The position numbers and the translations under genes were made by a program. Positions 50,191 to 58,953 of a stretch of DNA of 64,000 bases are shown here, piece by piece. This DNA comes from a virus. The DNA lies in the IMG/VR virus record IMGVR_UViG_3300025141_012985, positions 1-64,000 of that record; one strand, given 5' to 3'. The first letter of the stretch is position 1; each line of letters begins with the position of its first letter. The notes under the pieces were generated by a model. It saw nothing but the letters and a program-made list of their open reading frames with translations, was not told the origin of the DNA and did not search any database.

Positions 50191-50559
50191 ATGGATAGAC
50201 TTGATGAAATGTTTGATCGAAGACATGAATTTATGGACGTCTTAAACCAAAAGATCCCAGGAGCTTCTCCACTAGACCTAGATCTAAGTAAAAAAGAAGA
50301 TCAGCAAATTTGTCGAGATGTTGCTCTTCGAGGTGTCGAAGAAATGTTCGAAGCTCTTCAGCATCTTAAAAACTGGAAGCCCCATAGAGTTACAGATATT
50401 TCTGGATTTGATAGAGAGAAATTTCTTGAAGAAATGGTAGATGCTTTCAATTATTTTTTCTCTCTACTCATTATGACTGGATTTGACGCTGAAGATCTGT
50501 TTAGAGAATACTGTAGAAAAGATAGTGTAATTCATAAAAGACTAGAGGAGGGATATTAG
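50191..50559 (+). CDS. dUTPase/MazG-like all-alpha NTP pyrophosphatase
   Basis: This 122-residue protein has the paired acidic motifs of the dimeric dUTPase/MazG superfamily: RGVEEMFEALQHLKNWK (E-E-x-x-E metal site) and FLEEMVDAFNYFFSLLIMTG (E-x-x-D second helix), ending YCRKDSVIHKR, the typical K-x-x-x-N/H-xx-R closing. These enzymes hydrolyse dUTP or related triphosphates to monophosphate and pyrophosphate. With ThyX and dCMP deaminase nearby, dUTP removal and dUMP supply is the likely job. The Shine-Dalgarno is weak; translation may be coupled to the upstream gene nine bases away. Confidence 0.72.
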   Translation: MDRLDEMFDRRHEFMDVLNQKIPGASPLDLDLSKKEDQQICRDVALRGVEEMFEALQHLKNWKPHRVTDISGFDREKFLEEMVDAFNYFFSLLIMTGFDAEDLFREYCRKDSVIHKRLEEGY

Positions 50560-50563
50560 CGTC

Positions 50564-50597
50564 TTTCATGTACTTTAGTATATACCTGAATTATAAT
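50564..50597 (+). promoter_or_regulatory. candidate promoter (TTTCATGTA ... TATAAT)
   Basis: TATAAT at 50592-50597 lies 16 bases before the next ATG, with AGGAGGT between. TTTCATGTA (50564-50572) lies 19 bases upstream of it. The same nine bases occur at 54378-54386, 18 bases before TAAAAT, upstream of the DnaE gene. The repeated word may be a phage-specific -35 element or activator site. Confidence 0.35.
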
Positions 50598-50613
50598 AGA
50601 TTTAGGAGGTATT

Positions 50614-51567
50614 ATGAGAGATTTAGGATATTTTTTTAATCGTCAGAATAAATTTTCTGATCTTTTCTTTAAAAGTGAAGACATGACTGAAGCAGAGAGA
50701 GAGGAGATGACAAAATCTCTTGCACTTGCTCTTCACGCTGAAGTTTCTGAACTGATAAGCGCAGTTAATTTTAAGGACCATAGGCAGCTTAAGAATGCTG
50801 CTGATCCTTCAAAGATTCTATATGAATCAGTTGATGTTTTTAGGTACTTATTGGCAATTTTAAATCTTTGGAATATTGACCCTGGATCAGTCATAGATGC
50901 TTTTGATGATAAAGACATGTTTCTTCACATGAGACATCAAATAGAATCTCAATTTTGGGATGGACAACCCGTCCTTGTGTTTGATATTGATGACGTAATT
51001 GCACACTTTAGATCTAACTTTATCGACTGGCTTGAGTCTGAGAAGGGAATAGTTGTCGACAGTAAATCTACAGAGTACTACACGACTATAGAAGTTAAAG
51101 AAGCTGGGCTGAATCCAGAAGAAGTGTTTGATGACTTTATAGCTGATCGAAATTTAAGACACCTTACATCCGACAGCGGGGTAGTTGATGTTATAAACTA
51201 TTTTTATGACAAGGGTTGTTGGATTCAGCTTCTTACTGCAAGACCAGGAGATGTTCTTCAGTGCAAGTATGATACGTATAGATGGCTTAGTACACTGGGT
51301 ATGAAATTTCATAGAGTTGATTTTAGTGCTGAGAAGTACAGGTGGCTAACAAAATCCGAATATTTTGATTCCGGCCAGATTGTTTGTGCAATTGATGATT
51401 CAGCTAAGCACTCTGCTGAATATGCAAAGCATGGAGTCATAACACTTTCTCCAGTTACTTCATACAATAGAGAGCTGGAAGATGTTGAAGGTGTCATGAT
51501 GTATTATGGCCCAAGTCAGCTAAAGACCCTTATTGACGCACTTCTAGTAAAGGGAAAATTTATATGA
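50614..51567 (+). CDS. MazG-like pyrophosphatase fused to HAD nucleotidase
   Basis: This 317-residue fusion has two halves. Residues ~1-112 form an all-alpha NTP pyrophosphatase: ALHAEVSELISAVNFKDHR (E-x-x-E) and LYESVDVFRYLLAILNLWNI (E-x-x-D). Residues ~118-317 form a HAD phosphatase: VLVFDIDDVIAHFR (nucleophile Asp124 and Asp126), QLLTARPG (motif II) and IVCAIDDSAKH (motif III DD), resembling 5'(3')-deoxyribonucleotidases. Together the halves could take a dNTP to the monophosphate and then the nucleoside, or cleanse unwanted nucleotides. A strong AGGAGGT and TATAAT precede it. The two domains are usually separate proteins. Confidence 0.75.
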   Translation: MRDLGYFFNRQNKFSDLFFKSEDMTEAEREEMTKSLALALHAEVSELISAVNFKDHRQLKNAADPSKILYESVDVFRYLLAILNLWNIDPGSVIDAFDDKDMFLHMRHQIESQFWDGQPVLVFDIDDVIAHFRSNFIDWLESEKGIVVDSKSTEYYTTIEVKEAGLNPEEVFDDFIADRNLRHLTSDSGVVDVINYFYDKGCWIQLLTARPGDVLQCKYDTYRWLSTLGMKFHRVDFSAEKYRWLTKSEYFDSGQIVCAIDDSAKHSAEYAKHGVITLSPVTSYNRELEDVEGVMMYYGPSQLKTLIDALLVKGKFI

Positions 51568-51625
51568 AAAAGAGGTGAACAAAGGACCATTTTCGTGTAA
51601 CAATCAATTATAAAAGGAGATATAA

Positions 51626-52627
51626 ATGCCCCAGAATCGTGATTTAGACCCAATTGAGCTTCCAATGAAGCTAAAGTTTGGTCAAGATCCTTCAACTGAA
51701 TTTTTTAACAATCTTTCAGCTCTAACAGTTGAATTAGTTGACCACCCAACGAGAGAGCAAGCTCGAAATGTTGCATGGCAGTATGTCAAAGCAACATGGG
51801 CTGATCATGCTGATGATACATCACCCTATGTCGACGAGCTTCGACCCACTAGCCAGGATCTTTCAGAAAATCTTGAAGATGTTCTTTGTTTCAGGGCGCT
51901 TCCAACACCCATGGAGTGCTTTGGGTTTACATTTAAGCTTAGCGGGCTTTCTTTTCAGGAGGTCACTCATATTATTAGACATCGTGCAGGATCTTTTGCA
52001 GCACAGTGCACAGGTGATAGAGACCTAAGAGACGATCCTGCTGTCATACCAGAGGCAGTAGAAAATTCACCAGAATTTTTGAGAAGGTGGAAGCAGATTG
52101 TGCTAGACTCTAAGCAGCTCTATTCAGATATGACTGACTCAAAGGCGGTTTCAATGATGGATGCTAGAATGATTCTTCCAAAGTGTATGACATCTTTTTA
52201 CTTAATGAGACTTAATCTCAAAGATCTGCTTGGGTTCATTAAGCAAAGACAAGATATTCAGATTCAACCCGCTGCAGATAATCTTCTTGCTGCAATGATG
52301 GCAAAAGAACTCATTAAGGTTCTCCCCGAAGCTTCTGTGAGAATTGATTTTAACTCTCCAGACATGCACTACATAAAGACATTTCGAATAAAGCAGGGAG
52401 ATAGGTGGATTAGTCGAGGAACAAATTTGTACTGGCCTGAGCCCAAGAATGATAGATTTGAATATCATCCAAGTGACACAATCTACCAGTCTCGTAGAGA
52501 AAAGATTAATGGAACAAATAGACCTAGCGGTCCAACTAAATTTGAGAAGATATGGAATGATATTATGGATGAAATTTCTACAATGAAGATTTCATATAAA
52601 AATTACATGAATGGAGAATGTACATGA
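51626..52627 (+). CDS. thyX: ThyX-type flavin-dependent thymidylate synthase, variant motif
   Basis: AAGGAGAT precedes the ATG. The 333-residue protein has a ThyX-like core: FTFKLSGLSFQEVTHIIRHR then AGSFAAQCTGDRD. The canonical ThyX motif is RHR, seven residues, then Ser. Here the RHR (118-120) is followed after seven residues by Cys128 instead of Ser. The later helix MRLNLKDLLGFIKQRQDIQI corresponds to the flavin and dUMP contact region. ThyX methylates dUMP to dTMP with methylene-folate and FAD. It is longer than cellular ThyX (about 220-250). It sits between the MazG-HAD fusion and a deoxyribosyltransferase. The altered motif leaves some doubt about activity. Confidence 0.65.
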   Translation: MPQNRDLDPIELPMKLKFGQDPSTEFFNNLSALTVELVDHPTREQARNVAWQYVKATWADHADDTSPYVDELRPTSQDLSENLEDVLCFRALPTPMECFGFTFKLSGLSFQEVTHIIRHRAGSFAAQCTGDRDLRDDPAVIPEAVENSPEFLRRWKQIVLDSKQLYSDMTDSKAVSMMDARMILPKCMTSFYLMRLNLKDLLGFIKQRQDIQIQPAADNLLAAMMAKELIKVLPEASVRIDFNSPDMHYIKTFRIKQGDRWISRGTNLYWPEPKNDRFEYHPSDTIYQSRREKINGTNRPSGPTKFEKIWNDIMDEISTMKISYKNYMNGECT

Positions 52628-53064
52628 AAGCGTATATTGCAAGCTCTTGGTTCACACCGGCTGCATTTGAAGAAGTTGAAACAATTAAGTCACTTTTAAC
52701 AAAACACAGGTTTGATTATTTTTCACCTAAGGATTTTTTTATATGTCCCCCAACAGCTGATCTTAAGACACAAAGGGAAACATTTGAAGGAAATGTTGAG
52801 CATATTCTTGGAAATGATTTTGTAATTTGTAATACACGAGACAAGGATATGGGAAGTATATTTGAAGCTGGTGTTGCATTTCAATCTGATACTCCAATAG
52901 TTTATTTTTGTGCAGGACTTCCAGAGGGAGCAACATTTAATCTAATGTTAGCACAGTCAGGCGTGAAGGTTTGTACTTCTTTTGATGACCTGGATGACTA
53001 TCTCTCTAGATGTGCTGATTTAGAAATGCTTATTATTGAGCCGTATTATGGAAGTATCGAATAA
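52624..53064 (+). CDS. nucleoside 2-deoxyribosyltransferase-like protein
   Basis: ATG 52624 overlaps the ThyX stop (ATGA) and has GGAG (52613-52616) at good spacing, better than ATG 52618. The 146-residue protein starts MKAYIASSWFTP and has CNTRDKDMGSIFEAGVAF, the D-x-G-x-x-x-E-x-G signature with the catalytic Glu, and FNLMLAQSG near the end. These enzymes exchange bases on deoxyribose or hydrolyse deoxynucleoside monophosphates. It fits nucleotide salvage with the surrounding genes. Confidence 0.75.
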   Translation: MKAYIASSWFTPAAFEEVETIKSLLTKHRFDYFSPKDFFICPPTADLKTQRETFEGNVEHILGNDFVICNTRDKDMGSIFEAGVAFQSDTPIVYFCAGLPEGATFNLMLAQSGVKVCTSFDDLDDYLSRCADLEMLIIEPYYGSIE

Positions 53065-53305
53065 AGTATTTGCTCTCATACGATATGAGGGATCTTTTAA
53101 AAGTTTAGTTGGAATATTTTCTACATGCGAGTGTGCAAAAGAAGAAGTAGAAAAAGAAGATAGGCGTGATGTTCTATTTTCCATTCAAGAGAGGGTGATA
53201 AATTCTACCAATGAACCAGAATATGAAATAGAAGTCAAATATGCACTGGATGGTCAAAAATCTGAGATGATAGTAACAAGAAACTCTGTTGAGAATAATA
53301 GTTGA
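53048..53305 (+). CDS. small hypothetical protein
   Basis: ATG 53048 is chosen over TTG 53036; the gene overlaps the previous end by 17 bases and the next start by 4. The 85-residue protein has a strand-helix pattern ([20 protein letters not shown], then [15 protein letters not shown]) and an acidic middle. No family recognised; overlap on both sides shows it is part of the operon. Confidence 0.55.
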   Translation: MEVSNKVFALIRYEGSFKSLVGIFSTCECAKEEVEKEDRRDVLFSIQERVINSTNEPEYEIEVKYALDGQKSEMIVTRNSVENNS

Positions 53306-54372
53306 AAAAAGATTATTATGACTTACTGGGTGTCAAGAGAGATTCATCTCAGAGCGAGATCAAGAAAGCGTATAGACAGCTAGCTTTAAAGCATCATCCC
53401 GATAAAAATCCAGATAATCCGAGTGCAGAATTAAAATTTAAAGAAGCTGCAGAGGCGTATTCTGTTCTTTCTGATAGTGAAAAAAGAAAGAATTATGACA
53501 TGTACGGTCACGACGGCGTTGAACACAGCTTTTCTGGATTTGACCCTAGAGATATCTTTGGTCATTTTGAGAATATGTTTGGAGGATTTGATCATTTCTC
53601 CGATAGACAGAGAAGATGGCGAAATGTTAGACAAAGAGGTTCTGATACTAGATTTAAGGTAAAGATAGATCTTGAAGAAGTTTTGTCTGGATGTAGTAGA
53701 AAAGTTCTCATTAAAAAAATAGTCAGCTGTCAGATCTGCAAGGGCCAAGGGTTCAAAGATAAATCAGACACTACTAGATGTGCACAGTGTAAGGGATCAG
53801 GAAGAATTCAGCAAGCTGTTAGAGGATTTATGACAATTGCATCTCCCTGTCACTCTTGTGCCGGACATGGATTTGTCGTTACCAAGACATGCAAGTGCTG
53901 TCACGGATCTGGAGCAATAAAAGAAAGAAAGGATATCAACGTCACAATACCACCAGGTGTTCATACAGGAAATATTCTTAAGCTTTCTGGAATGGGAAAT
54001 AAAGAGTCAACAGCAGAAATAGCAGGAGACGCACTCATAGAAATTGAAGTCAATGAGCATTCAAAGTTCCATCGAAAAGGTGTCGACATTCACAGCCACA
54101 CCTCTATCTCATATAGCGAAGCAGTCCTCGGAACAAGGATAAGTGTCGGGTGTCTCGATGGAAAGTCTGCAATAACGATCCCGCCGGGAATACAGCCGGG
54201 AGAGATAGTCGAGATAAGCGGGGAAGGCCTACCTGTAAAGTTAAACTCTTCAGACAGGGGAGTACATCATGTTCATATTTCAGTAAGTGTTCCTAAAGAA
54301 ATATCACAAGAAGAAAGAGAATTGATTGAAAATCTAGAGTCTCTAAGGCTTAGAAAAAGATTTATTGATTGA
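53302..54372 (+). CDS. dnaJ: DnaJ chaperone (full type I Hsp40)
   Basis: This 356-residue protein starts with TTG at 53302, overlapping the previous stop. All DnaJ parts are present. The J domain ([20 protein letters not shown] through [14 protein letters not shown] at ~33-35) comes first, then a Gly/Phe region ([13 protein letters not shown]). Four zinc-binding CxxCxGxG repeats follow ([36 protein letters not shown]), then the C-terminal substrate domains with [15 protein letters not shown] and [19 protein letters not shown]. It would load substrates on the host DnaK. Complete DnaJ genes are unusual in phages. No DnaK or GrpE gene is in the window. It lies before the DnaE polymerase gene. 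Confidence 0.93.
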   Translation: MKKDYYDLLGVKRDSSQSEIKKAYRQLALKHHPDKNPDNPSAELKFKEAAEAYSVLSDSEKRKNYDMYGHDGVEHSFSGFDPRDIFGHFENMFGGFDHFSDRQRRWRNVRQRGSDTRFKVKIDLEEVLSGCSRKVLIKKIVSCQICKGQGFKDKSDTTRCAQCKGSGRIQQAVRGFMTIASPCHSCAGHGFVVTKTCKCCHGSGAIKERKDINVTIPPGVHTGNILKLSGMGNKESTAEIAGDALIEIEVNEHSKFHRKGVDIHSHTSISYSEAVLGTRISVGCLDGKSAITIPPGIQPGEIVEISGEGLPVKLNSSDRGVHHVHISVSVPKEISQEERELIENLESLRLRKRFID

Positions 54373-54377
54373 CCCTA

Positions 54378-54410
54378 TTTCATGTAAATTTCTTCAATTT
54401 GGTTTAAAAT
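54378..54410 (+). promoter_or_regulatory. candidate promoter (TTTCATGTA ... TAAAAT)
   Basis: TTTCATGTA (54378-54386) is identical to the word at 50564-50572. TAAAAT (54405-54410) lies 18 bases further on, followed by AGGAGGT and the DnaE start. Spacing is almost the same at both sites. Confidence 0.33.
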
Positions 54411-54431
54411 TATCATAGGAGGTAGTTGATA

Positions 54432-57400
54432 GTGTTTAATAAGTTTTCTGTGCCCAAGAGATTCGTAGGTCTTCATGCACATGATGGTAGTTCTGTATAC
54501 GATGGTCTTGGATATCCCAATGAACATATCGATTTTGTTCTTGAAAACGGGATGGATGCTTTTGCATTAACAAATCACGGACATATGAATTCTTCTGCTC
54601 ATGCTCACAATTATGCTAAGAAGCTAAAGAATAAGGGCATGGGATATAGGCATATCTACGGATGTGAATGCTATTTCGTAGATGACCTAGATGAATGGAG
54701 AAGCGACTATAATGAGTATCGAGAAAAAGTTAGACAGGAAAAGGTGCTTCAAAAGAAATCAAAGAGTGAGATATCTGAGGGTGATGAGAGTGAAGGTCTA
54801 GTCATTGAGAATGAAGATGAATCAAAGGCAGATCGTGGAACGTACCCATCGTGGAAGAAGCGGTACCATCTTGTAGTTCTTGCTAAGAACTATAAAGGGC
54901 TGCAGAATCTCTTTAGATTGGTCAAGAGATCATACAAGGAAGGGTTCTATAGGTTTCCTCGTATTGATTACAAGATGCTCAAAGAGCACTCTGAGGGACT
55001 TATAGTCTCAACAGCTTGTGTTGGGGGTCGGCCGTCTGGCCATATATTCCAACACTTTGAAGGAAAGAGCTTTAATGAACTAACTCCTGATCTCGTAGAT
55101 GACCCAGTCGTTCTCAATCAAATTATGAGAAAGCTTGAGAATATGACAGATAGATTTGTTGATGCTGTAGGCGAGGAAAATTTCTTTCTTGAAATTCAAT
55201 TCAATGACCTTGTTGCTCAAAATCTTGCCAATAGGTGCATCATTAATCTTTCTGAAAAGACAGGGATCCCACTTCTTGCAACAGCTGATTCCCACTACTG
55301 TAACCCAGATATGTGGGAAGCAAGAGAGATGTATAGGCTGCTTGGAAGAATGGGGTCTCGTGGAGATGAAATGCCCAAGATTCCTAAAAAGGAAGATTTA
55401 AAGTGTGAGCTCTATCCTAAAAATGCACAGCAGATGTGGGATGAATTTGGAAAGAGTTACGATAAATATGACTTCTACAAGGGTAGCGAAGAAGCTGTTC
55501 GCGGAGCAATTGAGAAATCTTACGGAATTGCATGGGATATGTGTGAAGAAGTCTGGTTTGACGGATCAGCAAAACTTCCAAACTTTGGAACGCCTGAGAA
55601 ATCTGCGTTTGCCCAGCTAGTTGAACAGGTAAAAGAGGGAATGGTTAAAGATGGTCTTCATGAAAAACCTGAGTACGTCGAACGAGTAAGGGAGGAAATG
55701 TCTGTCATCAAGAAGCTAGGGTTTGAGAATTACTTTTTAACACTAACTAAGGTATTTGAAAAGTCACAACATAGAACTCTACTCGGGCCAGGTCGAGGAT
55801 CCGGAGGCGGAAGCCTGGTCAATTATGTCCTTGGGATTACACATATTGATCCAATTCAGTATGGCCTTCTATTTGAGAGGTTTCTAGGTATTCACAAAGC
55901 ATCATGGCCTGATATTGACTCTGATGTAGGTGATAGAGATGTTCTTATTGACGTTTCTCGTGAGCTTTTTGGTGAAGACTCTGTCATACCTGTTTCTAAT
56001 TTTAATACTTTGAAGTTAAAATCCCTTATCAAGGATGTCTCTAAGTTCTATGGAATTCCGTTTGATAAGATAAATGCTCTAACTGGACCACTTGAGAGAG
56101 AGGTTATGCCACGAGCCATGGGTGATCATGAAGAAAGGTCTACGTATGTCTTAACACACGAAGACTGTATGAAGTATAGTGATCCCTATAAAGAGTTCAT
56201 GGATGAATATCCAAAGATTGCAGAGCATATTAAGTCCTTATTTATGGAGCCAAGGTCGATCGGTCGACATGCAGGAGGTGTTCTAGTATGTCCAGATCTT
56301 GAGAGCAGCATGCCAGTCATTAAGGTCAGGGGCGAACTTCAAACACCCTGGTCTGAGGGAATGAACTGGAGGCATCTTGAAGAGAATGGATTTCTCAAGT
56401 TTGACTTTCTAGGACTTGCAACGCTTAAGATGGTAGAAGATTCCATCAGACTTATCCTAAGAAATCAGGGAGTAGAAAATCCTACATTTGATGATATCAA
56501 TAAATTCTTTGATGAAAATATAAACAGTAGATTTCATAAGATGGATGATCAAAAAGTCTGGGAATATGTTTACCATGATGGAAGGTTTGTCCAGGTTTTT
56601 CAATTCACAAATACAGGCGCTAGAAACTTCTGTGTTGCAGCAAAGCCCAGGTCAATTGAAGATCTTGCTACAATCACTGCAATCTATCGTCCAGGGCCCC
56701 TTGCTGCAAACGTTCACAGGAAGTATGTAAGAGCAGGCAAGGATATTGAAAATATCACATATGACCACCCTGTCCTTGAAGAACTTTTAAGTGAAAGTCG
56801 AGGATTTGTCGTCTTCCAGGAGCAGTTTATGCTTATTGCTCAAAATCTTTGCGGATTCGACAAGGGAGCATCAGATAAGATGAGAAAGACTCTTGTCAAG
56901 AAGTCTCTCGATATGAATGAAAAGAAGGCAAAAGAAAGGGCTGACCTAAGAAAGAAATTCATTACAGGCGCTGTTGATCTATCTGGAATGGAAGAGGATA
57001 AAGCGACTAAGCTTTATGAAACAATCGAGGCATTCTCTGCTTACGGATTCAATAAATCACATGCTGTTGCATACGCCGTTGATTCGTACTATTCCGCATG
57101 GCTTCACACATACTATGAGAAGGAGTGGCTTGCCACATGTCTTCAGACATGGAATGGATCTCCAAAGTTTGCAAAGATCATAGCTGAGATTAAGTCGCTA
57201 GGGTATAAGATTCTTCAACCAGACATTAACGCCTCTTCAGACGTATGGGTATATAGTGATGAAAGAGAGGGATTTGTTCCACCGCTTACTGCAATTAAGG
57301 GTGTTGGTGACTCTGCTGTTGCTGAGATTATGCAAAATAGACCCTATGATTCTCTTGATGATATTCTGTTTACAGAGGATGGAAAGTGGAAGTCTTCCAA

Positions 57401-58016
57401 GCTGAACAAGACAGCATTTGACTCTCTTTGCAAGGTCGAGGCTTTTGGCAGTGTGTCAGAAATGTCTAGCGGAGAGATTCAAAATCATAGACAGCTTCAT
57501 GATATTATTGTTGGAAACTATGATCAGCTGAAGAAAGGCAGATACGGGATGACAAAAACAGCGCATAAGAAACTGCTTAAGACACAAGGCTCTGTTGAAG
57601 AGTTTGTTCCTAAGTTGATCATTGATAACTACGGATCTTCAGACTGGTCTAGAACGCTTAAGATAGGGTTTAGTGTTGAGCTAATGTCAGGTGCAGATGA
57701 GTCTCTTGTCTTTCCTCCTAAAATAATGGAAAAGATTAAGAAGTCTGAACTTAAGCCGATTACTGCACTCTCTGGAAAGACAAAGGATGTAGTCTGGTTC
57801 TGCATTCAGGAAATTATTGAGAAGAAGACCAAAAATGGAAAGATATTCTACAGAATGAGAGTCTGTGATAATAATTCTGAAAGCTGCTGGCTCAGAGTGT
57901 GGACAAAGTTTAAAGAGGTTCCAGACCCATATACGATATGGATTGCAGAAGTTGCATCAACTGAGTCATGGGGGTGTAGTACATCTTCCTATAAGATGTG
58001 GAAGATTAATGTGTGA
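54432..58016 (+). CDS. dnaE: DNA polymerase III alpha subunit (DnaE-type, family C)
   Basis: GTG 54432 lies nine bases after AGGAGG (54417-54422) and is preferred to TTG 54426, giving 1194 residues, close to bacterial DnaE (1160). The N-terminal PHP domain has FVGLHAHDGSSVYDG and ALTNHGHM. The palm has LLGPGRGSGGGSLVNYVLGI, LLFERFL and the catalytic PDIDSD. The fingers and helix-hairpin-helix part (TAIYRPGPL, KSHAVAYAVDSYYSAWL, LTAIKGVGDSAV) and an OB-fold end (KIFYRMRVCDNNSESCWLRV) follow. An acidic insertion lies at ~95-135. The enzyme is the likely main replicase, which is unusual since T4-like phages use a family B polymerase. It follows DnaJ. Confidence 0.93.
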   Translation: MFNKFSVPKRFVGLHAHDGSSVYDGLGYPNEHIDFVLENGMDAFALTNHGHMNSSAHAHNYAKKLKNKGMGYRHIYGCECYFVDDLDEWRSDYNEYREKVRQEKVLQKKSKSEISEGDESEGLVIENEDESKADRGTYPSWKKRYHLVVLAKNYKGLQNLFRLVKRSYKEGFYRFPRIDYKMLKEHSEGLIVSTACVGGRPSGHIFQHFEGKSFNELTPDLVDDPVVLNQIMRKLENMTDRFVDAVGEENFFLEIQFNDLVAQNLANRCIINLSEKTGIPLLATADSHYCNPDMWEAREMYRLLGRMGSRGDEMPKIPKKEDLKCELYPKNAQQMWDEFGKSYDKYDFYKGSEEAVRGAIEKSYGIAWDMCEEVWFDGSAKLPNFGTPEKSAFAQLVEQVKEGMVKDGLHEKPEYVERVREEMSVIKKLGFENYFLTLTKVFEKSQHRTLLGPGRGSGGGSLVNYVLGITHIDPIQYGLLFERFLGIHKASWPDIDSDVGDRDVLIDVSRELFGEDSVIPVSNFNTLKLKSLIKDVSKFYGIPFDKINALTGPLEREVMPRAMGDHEERSTYVLTHEDCMKYSDPYKEFMDEYPKIAEHIKSLFMEPRSIGRHAGGVLVCPDLESSMPVIKVRGELQTPWSEGMNWRHLEENGFLKFDFLGLATLKMVEDSIRLILRNQGVENPTFDDINKFFDENINSRFHKMDDQKVWEYVYHDGRFVQVFQFTNTGARNFCVAAKPRSIEDLATITAIYRPGPLAANVHRKYVRAGKDIENITYDHPVLEELLSESRGFVVFQEQFMLIAQNLCGFDKGASDKMRKTLVKKSLDMNEKKAKERADLRKKFITGAVDLSGMEEDKATKLYETIEAFSAYGFNKSHAVAYAVDSYYSAWLHTYYEKEWLATCLQTWNGSPKFAKIIAEIKSLGYKILQPDINASSDVWVYSDEREGFVPPLTAIKGVGDSAVAEIMQNRPYDSLDDILFTEDGKWKSSKLNKTAFDSLCKVEAFGSVSEMSSGEIQNHRQLHDIIVGNYDQLKKGRYGMTKTAHKKLLKTQGSVEEFVPKLIIDNYGSSDWSRTLKIGFSVELMSGADESLVFPPKIMEKIKKSELKPITALSGKTKDVVWFCIQEIIEKKTKNGKIFYRMRVCDNNSESCWLRVWTKFKEVPDPYTIWIAEVASTESWGCSTSSYKMWKINV

Positions 58017-58025
58017 GGTATTAAA

Positions 58026-58934
58026 ATGCTAACGTTTCCAATTAACATGATTTCAATAGAGGGGCCAGACCTTTCTGGAAAGACAACCCTAATCAATGAC
58101 ATTCACAAGAAGACGAATTATCGGTGGCATCTAATGGATAGGTCAAAGCTTTCTAGAATGGTGTTTGCCAAGATGTATGATAGAGACGTTGAACAAACTA
58201 CAAGAGAGTTCTACGAAGAAGTTAGTAATCTAAACAATAGATGTGTCTTTTTAATGCCCACATTCGAAGTTCTGGAGGAGAGATACAAAACTCGTGGTGA
58301 TGAAATTCATACAATTGATACGCTAAGAGAGTCATACAATTTATTTTTTAAAGAATTTACTAGACTCCCATCTTTATCAAACGTCTATGGAATTATGAAT
58401 GGTTCGTCTGGAAGATTAAGTAATATGGTTATTGACTATCACAATTGCATTGAAAAGTATCTAACACTCAAAGAGGTCTATGGTCAAGTACAAAATTTTG
58501 TCAAGCACTTTCCGAACAACGAATGCAATCAGCTAACATTCACGCTTCACGACAGCGGTGAGTTTAAAGAGTCAAACATAGCCTCTATGAGTGAAAAATC
58601 AGAAAAAGAATACTATCATAGAATTTATGACTCTTTAATGAATAAAATTGATGATGAACAGTCTGGAAAGAATCCATACTCAAGAAAAGAAGGTTTAGAT
58701 TCAAGAAGGTATGTCTTTACAGAAGACACATGCATCTCAATGATTCATATTTTGAATAGGGATTCTGTTCTAGATGTGCGATTTGTTTGTAGATCTACTG
58801 ATATTAATAATAAGTTTGAACATGATTTAAATTTCTTATACTTTATAGCTTCAGAGTGCTGGAATTTGCTTGGTGGTGGATGTAATTTTTGCAAAATGCA
58901 TTTCACCTTAAACTCTGCACACATTCTTGAGTAA
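58026..58934 (+). CDS. thymidylate-kinase-like P-loop protein with thymidylate-synthase-like C-terminal domain
   Basis: This 302-residue protein has residues 9-22 (ISIEGPDLSGKTTL), the P-loop of thymidylate-kinase-type proteins. ERYKTRGDE near 80-88 fits the LID side. After ~150 residues comes a second domain: SMIHILNRDSVLDVRFVCRS, then DINNKFEHDLNFLYFIASEC and a final FTLNSAHILE. This series (RS-x-D, D-x-x-FL, SxHxxE) resembles the end of ThyA-fold enzymes and dCMP hydroxymethylase-like proteins, but the catalytic Cys loop is not evident. The kinase part would make dTDP or modify nucleotides. GAGGT precedes the ATG. The fusion and its meaning are inference. Confidence 0.6.
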   Translation: MLTFPINMISIEGPDLSGKTTLINDIHKKTNYRWHLMDRSKLSRMVFAKMYDRDVEQTTREFYEEVSNLNNRCVFLMPTFEVLEERYKTRGDEIHTIDTLRESYNLFFKEFTRLPSLSNVYGIMNGSSGRLSNMVIDYHNCIEKYLTLKEVYGQVQNFVKHFPNNECNQLTFTLHDSGEFKESNIASMSEKSEKEYYHRIYDSLMNKIDDEQSGKNPYSRKEGLDSRRYVFTEDTCISMIHILNRDSVLDVRFVCRSTDINNKFEHDLNFLYFIASECWNLLGGGCNFCKMHFTLNSAHILE

Positions 58935-58953
58935 AATATAGTGAGGTAGAAAT

